From: Desulforapulum autotrophicum
Lineage (GTDB): Bacteria; Desulfobacterota; Desulfobacteria; Desulfobacterales; Desulfolunaceae
Length of the DNA stretch: 35,654 bases
Assembly (NCBI GenBank): GCA_020723285.1
Contig: DYJE01000043.1
Coordinates: 1 to 35,654, forward strand
Direction of reading: 5' to 3'
In this document: positions 1-7,679 of the stretch, piece by piece
Position numbering within the stretch: position 1 is the first letter of the stretch
How the letters are laid out: every line of letters starts with the position of its first letter
Notes under the pieces: model-generated
The model's database searches: none
What the model was told of the DNA's origin: nothing
The model's input: only the letters and a program-made list of their open reading frames with translations
Program-made: the position numbers and the translations under genes

Positions 1-14
1 ATATGTTACACAGT

Positions 15-30
15 TAATTATGCATAATTA
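15..30. repeat. 16-bp perfect AT-rich palindrome
   Basis: TAATTATGCATAATTA is its own reverse complement. It covers the stop codon of the truncated SDR gene (stop at 18-20), exactly where the SDR reading frame stops resembling its family. It may mark the end of an inserted or rearranged segment lying mostly outside the window. A chance AT-rich palindrome is possible. Confidence 0.4.
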
Positions 31-680
31 TGGAGGCAACTGTTAAAGAAAAGCTTGAGCCATTCGATGGTTTCCGGTGTTTCAGACGGGTAGAAAAAAG
101 ACGTGTTCAAGGGTCCCGGTGCTATGGTGTTTACAGTAATTCCCCTTGCCCCCACTTCTTTTGCAAGGGCTCGGGTAAAATCTTCCAGCGGGGCTTTGCT
201 TCCGGCGTAGATTGAATAGAATCCTGTGGTCGCGCCCAGAAGTGTCGTTCCGATATTGATTATCCGGCCATTTTCCTCCATGCGACTGGCTGCTTCTCTC
301 ATACAGAAAAATGCCGCTTTTGAATTGATGGCGAAAATCCGGTCATAATCGTCTTCAGTGATTTCGAGAAACGGTTTTTTGATGATCATTCCTGCGTTGT
401 TGATCAGGATATCTATGCGGCCGAAACGATCCATGGTTTGATCGAAGAGCGCTTCAATTTCTTTTGTTTTTGTTAAATCGGCCTGGATGGTTAACGCCTG
501 CCCGCCGGATGATACCACGATTTCGGCTGTTTCCTCCGCGTCTCTTTTTGAACTGATGCTGTTGTAATGGACCGCGACGGACGCTCCTTCCATCCCCAGG
601 GATTCCGCAAAAGCCCTGCCCATATTCCGAGATGCGCCCGTGATAACCGCCACTTTCCCCTTTAAAAAATTTTGTGTCAT
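18..680 (-). CDS. SDR family NAD(P)-dependent oxidoreductase, C-terminally truncated
   Basis: This is a classical short-chain dehydrogenase/reductase with a Rossmann fold, likely cytoplasmic; the substrate cannot be told. It has the nucleotide-binding TGASRNMG motif near residue 14, NNAG near residue 95 and the catalytic YxxxK as YAGSK near residue 158, followed by the PGP motif. The start is supported by an AAAGGAC ribosome site about nine bases upstream. At 220 residues it is about 30-40 short of the usual 250-260. Homology appears to stop after the segment ETPETIEWLK; the remaining dozen residues are unlike the family and end in a palindromic AT-rich stretch. The last helices and strand, which complete the subunit interface, are missing, so it may be a pseudogene produced by an insertion, deletion or frameshift. 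The AraC-type gene upstream on the same strand could control it. Confidence 0.85.
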   Translation of the reverse strand: MTQNFLKGKVAVITGASRNMGRAFAESLGMEGASVAVHYNSISSKRDAEETAEIVVSSGGQALTIQADLTKTKEIEALFDQTMDRFGRIDILINNAGMIIKKPFLEITEDDYDRIFAINSKAAFFCMREAASRMEENGRIINIGTTLLGATTGFYSIYAGSKAPLEDFTRALAKEVGARGITVNTIAPGPLNTSFFYPSETPETIEWLKLFFNSCLHNYA

Positions 681-882
681 TGTCTTGTCCTTTTTTTATG
701 TTGGTTACGTTGATTTTTTGAATCTTTCATCGTCGTGGGTGGACTATAGAACGAGGTGGGGAATGGAATATTGAACAAAGCTATTCAGTTTGGAACAATC
801 TTATGATTTTTTCAAAATATACGGGCTGAGACCCTCAATGTTTCCATGACAGCTGGACAGCCCATGATTGTCATTTGAAGGG

Positions 883-1794
883 CTATCCCTGGTTTCGAAT
901 CTCTTTCGGTGTAAGGCCCACATGGCGGCGAATAAGACGGGTCATGTGGCTTTGATCGGAAAAACCGGCCTGAACCGCGATATCTGCGATAGATATCCGG
1001 GTGTTACTGAGAAGCTCTTTGGCTTTTTCAATACGCCGGGACATGACAAATTGATGAGGTGCAAGCCCCGTGCTTCTTTTGAACAAGGCTGCAAAATAGG
1101 TCGGGCTTAAATCAGCAGTACGGGCGATGCTTTCAAGGGTTATATCCCCTTCAAGGTTATCGTTGATATATTCGATGATACGATTCAACTTCCAGGGCTG
1201 AAGTTTAAAAGTTTGGGTCGGGGGGGTGGTTTTCCAAACAGAATGCTTTTTCAGGATGTGTGTGATCAGGGTTTGGCTTAATGTTTCAGCATAGATCCGG
1301 TCTGCCGGGCCGTCCTGTTCGAATTCGGCAAGCAGGCTTGTGGCCAGTTGTTTTAGAAGCCCGTCACTGAATTTGTACCGTGGATGCAGTTCCACTTTGC
1401 GGCAAAGTTCCATTTCTTCTGCCGTACTGTTCATGAAGGATGAATTGATCGCAAGAACAAGGAGTTCCACATCGGAATCCCAGCACGGAGAAGCGAAATA
1501 TCCTGCCGGATTGATTAATGTGTCACCTTGGGAAAATCTGGCTTTGTTTACTCGTCCTCCGTCTTTCCATTCCAGTGTTGAAGGTGTTCCGGTGTGGATG
1601 ACGATGACGTGATTTTGGGAGGGGGTGTAGGTGTAATTTGATTCGGCAGAAGAACATTCGAGGTTTCTTTCCACGATGCAACCTTTCAAGGATGTTCCAC
1701 TTCCCGAAAGATTGATCAGATGGGGCTTGATAAAAGATTTAGAATTAACATGTTTTTTCTGATCAATCGGATTTTTAATCTCAGGTGTCGCCAT
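883..1794 (-). CDS. AraC family transcriptional regulator
   Basis: A 303-residue regulator in two parts. Residues about 40-160 look like the AraC-type cupin ligand-binding domain. Residues about 200-300 form the paired helix-turn-helix domain, with the family signature IADIAVQAGFSDQSHMTRLIRRHVG and the following LTPKEIR ending. It would bind DNA as a dimer; the effector is unknown. It lies about 200 bases upstream of the truncated SDR gene on the same strand, so the SDR is a natural candidate target, but no operator repeat was recognised in the gap. The start is the first ATG of the frame, preceded by a GGGAA-type purine stretch. The length is normal for the family. Confidence 0.9.
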   Translation of the reverse strand: MATPEIKNPIDQKKHVNSKSFIKPHLINLSGSGTSLKGCIVERNLECSSAESNYTYTPSQNHVIVIHTGTPSTLEWKDGGRVNKARFSQGDTLINPAGYFASPCWDSDVELLVLAINSSFMNSTAEEMELCRKVELHPRYKFSDGLLKQLATSLLAEFEQDGPADRIYAETLSQTLITHILKKHSVWKTTPPTQTFKLQPWKLNRIIEYINDNLEGDITLESIARTADLSPTYFAALFKRSTGLAPHQFVMSRRIEKAKELLSNTRISIADIAVQAGFSDQSHMTRLIRRHVGLTPKEIRNQG

Positions 1795-2006
1795 CGTTTT
1801 CCCATTTCATGAAACCGAAAACTGGTTTGTCATTTTTACATTATAGAGACGATATTTAACCGGTCAAGATATTTAGCCCTTTGAATGCTGTAGAGAAATC
1901 AAAAAGTTTTGGAGTCTTTTTTTATGAGTCTTTCAGTCCCCGGAGTTGTGTACGGTTTCCTTCTGATGCGTGATGATGTTTGAAAGTGCGTACAATAGAA
2001 AGTCGA

Positions 2007-2027
2007 CTGGGGTTTTTGAGACCCCAG
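2007..2027 (-). terminator. Hairpin downstream of the PhaC-like gene
   Basis: CTGGGGT (2007-2013) pairs with ACCCCAG (2021-2027) around a 7-base loop, 40 bases past the stop of the gene ending at 2068. No strong T-run follows on the minus strand, so it is a modest terminator candidate. Confidence 0.4.
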
Positions 2028-2067
2028 CCGGTTTCAATCAATGCCAATGTCCTGTCATCAGCCCGTA

Positions 2068-3126
2068 TCAGGCCGCCACCATTTCACGCTCATCGGTTTT
2101 TGGGACAGGTCTGACGTTCATGATGAAGTTCAGGGCTTCAGCCCAGTGGGGCTGGGAATCCGTACGCATGAACACACCGATATGCCCGGATTTGGGGATG
2201 ATCCGTTTGAACATGTGGGATTCCGGGGTCGACACATAATCCGACAGGGCGTAAACCTGTTCGAACGGAGTGATGTCGTCCTTCTCACCGGCGATCATGG
2301 CCACCGGGCAGGTGATCCGTTTCAGGTCCACGTTCCTGTGAAGGATTCGAAGTGTCCCCTTGATCAGCTTGTTTTTCTTGAACAGCTCGTATACGGCCTG
2401 GAGATACCATTTTCCGGAGATGTTCTGGGTGTACTCGTACCAGGTCCTGAATTTTTTGGCCCGTTCAAGCTTGCCGTCATCCCGGATGCTTTCCCAGAGA
2501 TTCACATAGTCCTCCACGTACCGTTCATAAGGGCTGGTGAGTTTCCAGCCGGACAGCATCACATCGCCTCTCAAAAAACCGCCCCCTGTCTTGACCATCA
2601 GGTCATAGCCTTTCATGGGGATGCGGTCCACAAATTCATGAACCTTGCTTTTTCCGGCCCTGAAATCGATGGGCGCGGCCCCGATAAGCAGGGACGCCAC
2701 TTTTTCCGGGTATATGGCCGCGTAAATCGTTGCAAGCCATCCACCCTGGCACAGGCCGATAAGATGGACTTTGCCTCCGGCCTGTTCGATGCATACATCG
2801 AGGTACAGGACAAGGTCGTCGATGGTTTCGTTCAGCCGGACGGAATTTTTCCATTCAATGGCGAAGACGGCGTTGTCTGTGGTTTGTGCACATGTCTGGA
2901 CAAGGCTCTGGGCCGGAGAACCGAAGTCCGCGATGCATGAATGATGGCCAGCCTGTGGCGGTATGATGAGCACGGGCGGCCGTTCACTGGTTTTATCCAG
3001 GTTGAAGCCCAGAAGTTTGTATGCCATTTCTTCCTGAACGACCTGATGCTCGCTAATCCAGTCCGGTTTTTCCGTAATCATCAGCTCCGAGCAGTATTTA
3101 AGCACCTCTTTGAAATCAAAAACCAT
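2068..3126 (-). CDS. PhaC/PhaZ-like alpha/beta hydrolase (PHA synthase or depolymerase family)
   Basis: A 352-residue alpha/beta hydrolase of the polyhydroxyalkanoate synthase/depolymerase superfamily. The nucleophile elbow is GLCQGG with Cys126 in place of the usual lipase serine, as in PHA synthases. A charge-relay Asp lies in GEKDDITP and the histidine in SGHIGV near the C-terminus. It lacks the long N-terminal region of class I PhaC and is close in length to class III PhaC, but no PhaE partner is present. It could polymerise short or unusual hydroxyacyl-CoAs, or act as a thioesterase or depolymerase. It is divergent from the phasin genes that start at 3585, which supports a role in granule metabolism. 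An AAAGGGGG ribosome site sits just before the ATG. Family is secure; the reaction is not. Confidence 0.8.
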   Translation of the reverse strand: MVFDFKEVLKYCSELMITEKPDWISEHQVVQEEMAYKLLGFNLDKTSERPPVLIIPPQAGHHSCIADFGSPAQSLVQTCAQTTDNAVFAIEWKNSVRLNETIDDLVLYLDVCIEQAGGKVHLIGLCQGGWLATIYAAIYPEKVASLLIGAAPIDFRAGKSKVHEFVDRIPMKGYDLMVKTGGGFLRGDVMLSGWKLTSPYERYVEDYVNLWESIRDDGKLERAKKFRTWYEYTQNISGKWYLQAVYELFKKNKLIKGTLRILHRNVDLKRITCPVAMIAGEKDDITPFEQVYALSDYVSTPESHMFKRIIPKSGHIGVFMRTDSQPHWAEALNFIMNVRPVPKTDEREMVAA

Positions 3127-3495
3127 TCATACCCCCTTTAATAGATAACACTTTTCATGGAATCCGCCGTCATCAGCGGGCTGACAAAGGACGGACGTCT
3201 GTTTGGCTCATGTCCTGTGACAGGTTTAATTCAGATAAACCCTGCTGGAAATAAAGGGTGTCTTAAAAAACAGCCACAGACATGGGCAGGTCATGATTTA
3301 AGGGATTGACTAAAGGGTAGGACCTTTTTTTTTCTTTGTAAACACAAAAATGACAATCAATACAATGATGCAACGCAATATATTATTTTGCTCTGGTTTG
3401 TTGTTTTTAAATATTGTCTTGTAAAAACAGATTGAAATGTTTCAGTGGCTGGTATTTTGTCCGATAAAAAAATATTGCAACGCACAAATTTTTTC

Positions 3496-3523
3496 TTGAC
3501 AGTTTTTTGTCCTGACTTAGTTT
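3496..3523 (+). promoter_or_regulatory. Candidate sigma-70 promoter for the phasin gene
   Basis: A perfect TTGACA (3496-3501) is followed after 16 bases by a weak TAGTTT (3518-3523). It lies about 60 bases upstream of the phasin ATG in an otherwise AT-rich 458-base intergenic region (3127-3584) where no further gene was seen. Confidence 0.4.
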
Positions 3524-3539
3524 GTGTTCAAGAGAAAGT

Positions 3540-3579
3540 ACAAACAAAAAACAAACACAGACAAACAAACAAAGGAGAG
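3540..3579 (+). promoter_or_regulatory. CAA-rich unstructured leader plus strong ribosome-binding site
   Basis: The 40 bases before the first phasin ATG are almost purely A and C with repeated ACAAACA blocks, then AAAGGAGAG about 7 bases from the start. Such a leader cannot fold with itself and would favour high translation, which suits an abundant granule-coat protein. The interpretation is inferred. Confidence 0.45.
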
Positions 3580-3584
3580 ACACC

Positions 3585-3845
3585 ATGAAAAATATCACCT
3601 GGATCAAAGAAGCCATTGAATACAATAGAAAAAATATTGAAAAGGCATTCGAAGCCGCTGAGACCGTTCACGGAAAAACAGAAGAATACACCGGCAAAGC
3701 CCTGGAACAGGCACCCCTTGTTCCGGAACAGGGTAAGGAACTTGTGAGAACCTGGTTTGAGGAAGGCCGCAGGCTCCGCCGGGAATTCAGGGAGGCCGTA
3801 CTCAAAGGACACGAAAGACTCGGCGAACTGGTCGCTGCCGCTTAA
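3585..3845 (+). CDS. Phasin-like granule protein 1
   Basis: An 86-residue, all-helical, highly charged protein without a signal peptide. Its context and its similarity in length and layout to the gene at 3967 mark it as a short phasin, coating intracellular PHA granules. The shared pattern is an N-terminal IxxNxxNxEKxF/Y stretch, then a PLVPEQ or FIPGPV segment, then KELVRTW or KEFYKQW. The frame is open further upstream, but the ATG at 3585 has the ideal AAAGGAGAG ribosome site, so that start was chosen. It lies 740 bases upstream of phaC on the same strand and is divergent from the PhaC-like hydrolase. Identification rests on context plus sequence character. Confidence 0.7.
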   Translation: MKNITWIKEAIEYNRKNIEKAFEAAETVHGKTEEYTGKALEQAPLVPEQGKELVRTWFEEGRRLRREFREAVLKGHERLGELVAAA

Positions 3846-3852
3846 ACGATAA

Positions 3853-3916
3853 ACCCGGGGTGGTTTTTTTAAGGGATTAAAGAAAACAAAAGCAGGTCAT
3901 ACGGCTTACCCCGGGT
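3853..3916 (+). other. Inverted repeat between the two phasin genes
   Basis: ACCCGGGGT (3853-3861) and ACCCCGGGT (3908-3916) are perfect reverse complements separated by 46 bases. In a phasin transcript they could form a stem that partly terminates transcription or protects mRNA ends. Seven T residues follow the left arm directly, not the right one, so it is not a standard terminator. Confidence 0.4.
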
Positions 3917-3966
3917 ACTTCAATCCCGTCTTAATAATAAGGTACTAAATGACAAGGAGATACGAT

Positions 3967-4230
3967 ATGGATACCAAGGCAACCATCATTAAAATCGTAG
4001 GCATCAACAAGGAAAATTTCGAGAAATCATACAATTACATTGTGAAGCTTCAGGATCAGGCGGAACAGAGAGTCAATACCTTTGTGGAGGATACGGCCTT
4101 TATCCCCGGCCCGGTGAAGGAATTTTACAAGCAGTGGGCAGAGACGGCGAAAAACAGCCGTGACGCCCTTAAAAAATATGCGGACGAAGGTTACCAGGGC
4201 CTTGAAAACTACCTGGCCACCACCGCATAG
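3967..4230 (+). CDS. Phasin-like granule protein 2
   Basis: An 87-residue helical protein, similar in size and layout to the product of the gene at 3585. It begins MDTKATIIKIVGINKENF and contains FIPGPVKEFYKQW, the hydrophobic-aromatic core expected of a phasin, followed by a charged helix. The ATG at 3967 was preferred over the one at 3949 because AAGGAG sits 7 bases upstream of it. It is followed by a strong hairpin at 4291-4326, so the two phasins probably form their own transcription unit. The pair could form hetero-oligomers on granules or serve different growth conditions. No catalytic residues are expected. Confidence 0.7.
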   Translation: MDTKATIIKIVGINKENFEKSYNYIVKLQDQAEQRVNTFVEDTAFIPGPVKEFYKQWAETAKNSRDALKKYADEGYQGLENYLATTA

Positions 4231-4290
4231 CAAACCACCGAAACATGGCGGCGGACCATGACCGACTGCTGATGAATAAAAGTTTCCAAT

Positions 4291-4330
4291 ATCCCGGAGC
4301 CTGACAGACTTAAAGGACTCCGGGATTTTC
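4291..4330 (+). terminator. Rho-independent terminator after the phasin genes
   Basis: ATCCCGGAG (4291-4299) pairs perfectly with CTCCGGGAT (4318-4326), followed by TTTTC. The 18-base loop is long, but the stem is GC-rich and the T-run is in place. Confidence 0.65.
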
Positions 4331-4535
4331 ATACCGTCATGTCAACCTCAGGCAACACGGCATTTTTTCTGTTTGGTTTTTTAAATGCTTTGCGGTAGAC
4401 TGAAGGCCCTTGACACGAAATTACAACCACACAAACAAGTGATGAAAGATACAGGGTGCGGGTTCCCGATTGTATGCCATGATGGCCATGGACACGGTTT
4501 CGGGAATGTCGCATTTCTGCATCGGAGGGAAGAGG

Positions 4536-6416
4536 ATGGCAGGAGAAAAAGAGCAGAAAACACAGAAATTTTCCAAATTATCCGACCTGATGATCAAGTT
4601 TTCGGACAAGCAGAAGTCCCTTATGTCCACGCTGGCCAAGCCGGTGAAGCAGGCGGAGCTGAAAAAGGATCTGGCCCTTCTGGCTGATTTCGCTGAAATG
4701 ATGGTGAGACTATCCGGTGACAGTGGGACGATGATTTCGGTTCAGCAGGACTACATGACGGATCTTTTGTCGTTGTCAGACCGGTTCGGAAGAAAACTCA
4801 TGGGATTGAGTTCCGATGAAGACAAGCCGCAAAAGGTGACGGACAAGCGATTTAAAAGCGAGGAATGGAGCCGGAATCCTTTTTTTGAATTCATCAGGGA
4901 TTCGTATCTTATTTCATCGAAACACATCAATCAGGCTGTGTCACAGGTCAAGGGCATGGACGAGAAAAAAAAGCGCCGCGTGGAATTTTTCACCCGGCAG
5001 CTTCTTGAAGCCGCAAGCCCCTCAAACTACCTTCCCACCAATCCGGAACTGTTGAAACTGACCTTCGAAACAGGGGGCGACAACATTCTTGAAGGAATGG
5101 ACAATCTGCTGAACGACGTGAACTGCCACGACGGAACGCTGTCCATCAAGATGACGGCGACCCACGCCTTTGAAATCGGAAAAAATCTTGCCACAACAAA
5201 GGGGAAGGTGGTGTTCCAGAACGATCTGGTTCAGCTGATCCAGTACAGTCCGACCACGGAGGAGGTTTACAGTGTTCCCGTCCTCATTTCCCCACCCTGG
5301 ATCAACAAATTTTACATTCTCGACATCAACGAACAGAGCTCACTGGTCAAATGGCTGGTGGATCAGGGCTATACCGTGTTCATGATTTCATGGGTCAACC
5401 CCGGCAGCCAGCATGCAGACAAAACATTCGAAGATTACATGCTGGAAGGACACCTCGCCGTGCTTGATGCCATAGAAAAAATCACGAAACAGAAAAAGGT
5501 TTCCGCCATCGGATACTGCACGGGTGGAACGCTTCTGGCCACCACGGCGGCCTATCTTGCGGCCAAAGGGGAAGACCGCTTCGCCTCTCTGACCTATATG
5601 GCCACATTGATCGATTTTTCAGAACCTGGAGAGCTTGGGATATTTCTGGATGAACATCAGGTGAAGAGCATCGTTGAGGATGTGGAACAGGTGGGGTATC
5701 TGGACGGCCGCCATCTGGCCAAAACCTTCAACATGCTGAGGCCCACGGATCTGATCTGGTCCTACGCTGTCAACAATTACCTGAAAGGTCAGGAACCGGT
5801 TCCGTTCGATATCCTGTACTGGAATTCCGATTCCACAAACCTTCCGGCCAAGATGTACAGCTTTTATCTTCAGAACACCTACATCGAAAACCGCCTCAAG
5901 GACCCCGGCGGTATCTCGCTGAACGGGGTTGCCATCGATATCCGGAACATCACTGCTCCGGCTTATTTTCTGGCCACCGAAGAGGATCACATCGTTCTGT
6001 GGCAGGGGGCTTACAAAGGGGCCATGCTGCACAGCGGACCTGTCAGGTTTGTCCGGGGAGGCTCGGGGCATGTGGCCGGCGTGGTCAATCCTCCCGCCAA
6101 GAAAAAATACGGATACCGGGTGTCTGTCGGCCTCGCCGATGATCCGCATACATGGCTGGAGCAGACCGCTTTCCGTGAAGGTTCCTGGTGGCTGGACTGG
6201 CATGAATGGAACGTGCAGCATGCCGGAGAGAGGGTAAAAAAAAGAGTGCCGGGCTCAGGAAAGATCAAGGCCGTTGAAGATGCACCGGGAAGCTATGTCA
6301 AACACAGCCTTGAGAAAAAATACAAATGCCGGGAAAACTGCTCGTGCAAGAAACCTGTCCGAAGTGGACTGACCCAGATTCAGAGCCATGTGCCTCAAAA
6401 AAACACGGCGCGTTGA
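4536..6416 (+). CDS. phaC: Class I poly(3-hydroxyalkanoate) synthase
   Basis: Polymerises (R)-3-hydroxyacyl-CoA into polyhydroxyalkanoate at the granule surface. With the ATG at 4536 (ribosome site GGAGGGAAGAGG) the protein has 626 residues, the size of class I enzymes. The N-terminal third is the helical PhaC_N region, including NPFFEFIRDSYLISSKHI; the alpha/beta hydrolase core follows. The catalytic triad is visible: Cys328 in GYCTGG, Asp484 in EEDHI and His512 in GSGHVAG, in the same order and nearly the same positions as in the Ralstonia enzyme. The frame is open to 4470, but that extension has no good ribosome site. An unusual tail after residue 590 contains a small cysteine cluster (CRENCSC). 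phaA and phaB are not in the window, so the precursor genes must be elsewhere. Confidence 0.95.
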   Translation: MAGEKEQKTQKFSKLSDLMIKFSDKQKSLMSTLAKPVKQAELKKDLALLADFAEMMVRLSGDSGTMISVQQDYMTDLLSLSDRFGRKLMGLSSDEDKPQKVTDKRFKSEEWSRNPFFEFIRDSYLISSKHINQAVSQVKGMDEKKKRRVEFFTRQLLEAASPSNYLPTNPELLKLTFETGGDNILEGMDNLLNDVNCHDGTLSIKMTATHAFEIGKNLATTKGKVVFQNDLVQLIQYSPTTEEVYSVPVLISPPWINKFYILDINEQSSLVKWLVDQGYTVFMISWVNPGSQHADKTFEDYMLEGHLAVLDAIEKITKQKKVSAIGYCTGGTLLATTAAYLAAKGEDRFASLTYMATLIDFSEPGELGIFLDEHQVKSIVEDVEQVGYLDGRHLAKTFNMLRPTDLIWSYAVNNYLKGQEPVPFDILYWNSDSTNLPAKMYSFYLQNTYIENRLKDPGGISLNGVAIDIRNITAPAYFLATEEDHIVLWQGAYKGAMLHSGPVRFVRGGSGHVAGVVNPPAKKKYGYRVSVGLADDPHTWLEQTAFREGSWWLDWHEWNVQHAGERVKKRVPGSGKIKAVEDAPGSYVKHSLEKKYKCRENCSCKKPVRSGLTQIQSHVPQKNTAR

Positions 6417-6461
6417 TTTTTTAGATCATGATCGCTGTCTCAGCGGGTAAAGGGAGAAAAC

Positions 6462-7679
6462 ATGCCGTTTTTCAAGGCGGGTACAGGTCGAAGCGCACTC
6501 CGGGATTCTCGGGCGGCAGGCATCGAAGCCGCTGAAATTGCCAAAGGAAACGTTCAGGGGAAGGCCGACGCCCTGCTTGTGTTTTCGTCGCCATTACACG
6601 ATCACGAGGCTCTTGTCGGCGGAATTGTCACAGTGTTCGGGGATGTGGCCATGGCCGGTGGAACCACTGCGGGAGAGATATCCGGTGACGGTTTTTCGGA
6701 AAATTCCGTGGTGGTTCTTGCTCTCAAGTCCGATGCGCTTCGTTTTGTGACCGATGTGTACACCGGCATGCGGGGCAATGAATACGGCTGCGCCCTGAAT
6801 TTCGTCCAGGCTGTGAAGGGCCGTTTTCACGATGGGAACGCACTGTCTTTGTTCGTTTTCCCTGATGGGATGGGTGGAGACGGAGTCCGCGTGATCGAAG
6901 GGCTTCAGGCCGGAATGAGCCATCCCATTGAAATTGTGGGTGGTTTTCTTGGGGATAACGACCGTTTTTTCCGCACGTTTCAATACTGCAATGGCAAGGT
7001 TTATCAGAATGCCATCACCGGTCTTCTCATCATTGCACCCTCGGGGCTTGACGTCAAAACAGGAACGGGTGTCGGCAGCGGTTTCGCATCCATCGGAAAC
7101 AGCATGTGCTGCACGGAATCCAGCGGGAATGTGATTGAAGAGATCGACCATGAGCCGGCTCTCGATCTTTATATGGAGCTTCTGGGGGAAGGCAGGTCCA
7201 GGCGGCTGCCTGAAGTGTGTCTGGAGTATCCTTTCGGCCTGATCGAAAGTACGGCTCAAAGACCGGGTCCCCCTTATTTTCAGATACGATGCGGTTTATC
7301 CGTGGATTATGAAAAAAAGACAATCACGCTGGCCGGTGCCGTGCCCAAGGGGAGCGCCATGACCCTGACCTCCGGTTCCAGAGGGGACCTGATCAACGGG
7401 GCCAGAACAGCCGCCGAACGGGCGAGGGATTGTCTGAAAGGTTACAAACCCGAGCTGATCGTTGTATTCAGCTGCGTGGGACGGAAAATCGTTCTGGGAA
7501 GGCGTGTGGAAGAAGAAGTGAAAGTCGTCAAAGAGGTTCTCGGCATGTCGACGCCGGTCATTGGGTTCTACACCTACGGAGAAATCGGGCCGGTGGACAT
7601 AATGACCGAAGATCTCACGGATGTCCGTTTTCACAATGAAACCCTGGTGGTCTGGGTCTTGGGGAGTCCTTATCTATGA
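6462..7679 (+). CDS. FIST-domain signal transduction protein
   Basis: A 405-residue soluble protein made of FIST_N (about residues 30-230) and FIST_C (about 240-390), a sensory module thought to bind small ligands such as amino acids. Supporting segments are AMAGGTTAGEISGDGF near residue 65, GGFLGDNDRFFRTFQYCNG, and the C-terminal VFSCVGRKIVLG and GFYTYGEIGP typical of FIST_C. There is no transmembrane or output domain. Its stop codon overlaps the ATG of the hybrid kinase (ATGA), so the two are translationally coupled, and the FIST protein is probably the kinase's input subunit. It starts 45 bases after phaC, so co-transcription with PHA synthesis is possible. The ribosome site is AAAGGGAG. 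Confidence 0.88.
   Translation: MPFFKAGTGRSALRDSRAAGIEAAEIAKGNVQGKADALLVFSSPLHDHEALVGGIVTVFGDVAMAGGTTAGEISGDGFSENSVVVLALKSDALRFVTDVYTGMRGNEYGCALNFVQAVKGRFHDGNALSLFVFPDGMGGDGVRVIEGLQAGMSHPIEIVGGFLGDNDRFFRTFQYCNGKVYQNAITGLLIIAPSGLDVKTGTGVGSGFASIGNSMCCTESSGNVIEEIDHEPALDLYMELLGEGRSRRLPEVCLEYPFGLIESTAQRPGPPYFQIRCGLSVDYEKKTITLAGAVPKGSAMTLTSGSRGDLINGARTAAERARDCLKGYKPELIVVFSCVGRKIVLGRRVEEEVKVVKEVLGMSTPVIGFYTYGEIGPVDIMTEDLTDVRFHNETLVVWVLGSPYL

Noticed and set aside
2041-2940. Long plus-strand open frame opposite the PhaC-like gene
   Set aside because: Its product has no recognisable family, and the minus strand encodes a full hydrolase with catalytic motifs and a good ribosome site. It is a shadow frame in GC-rich DNA.
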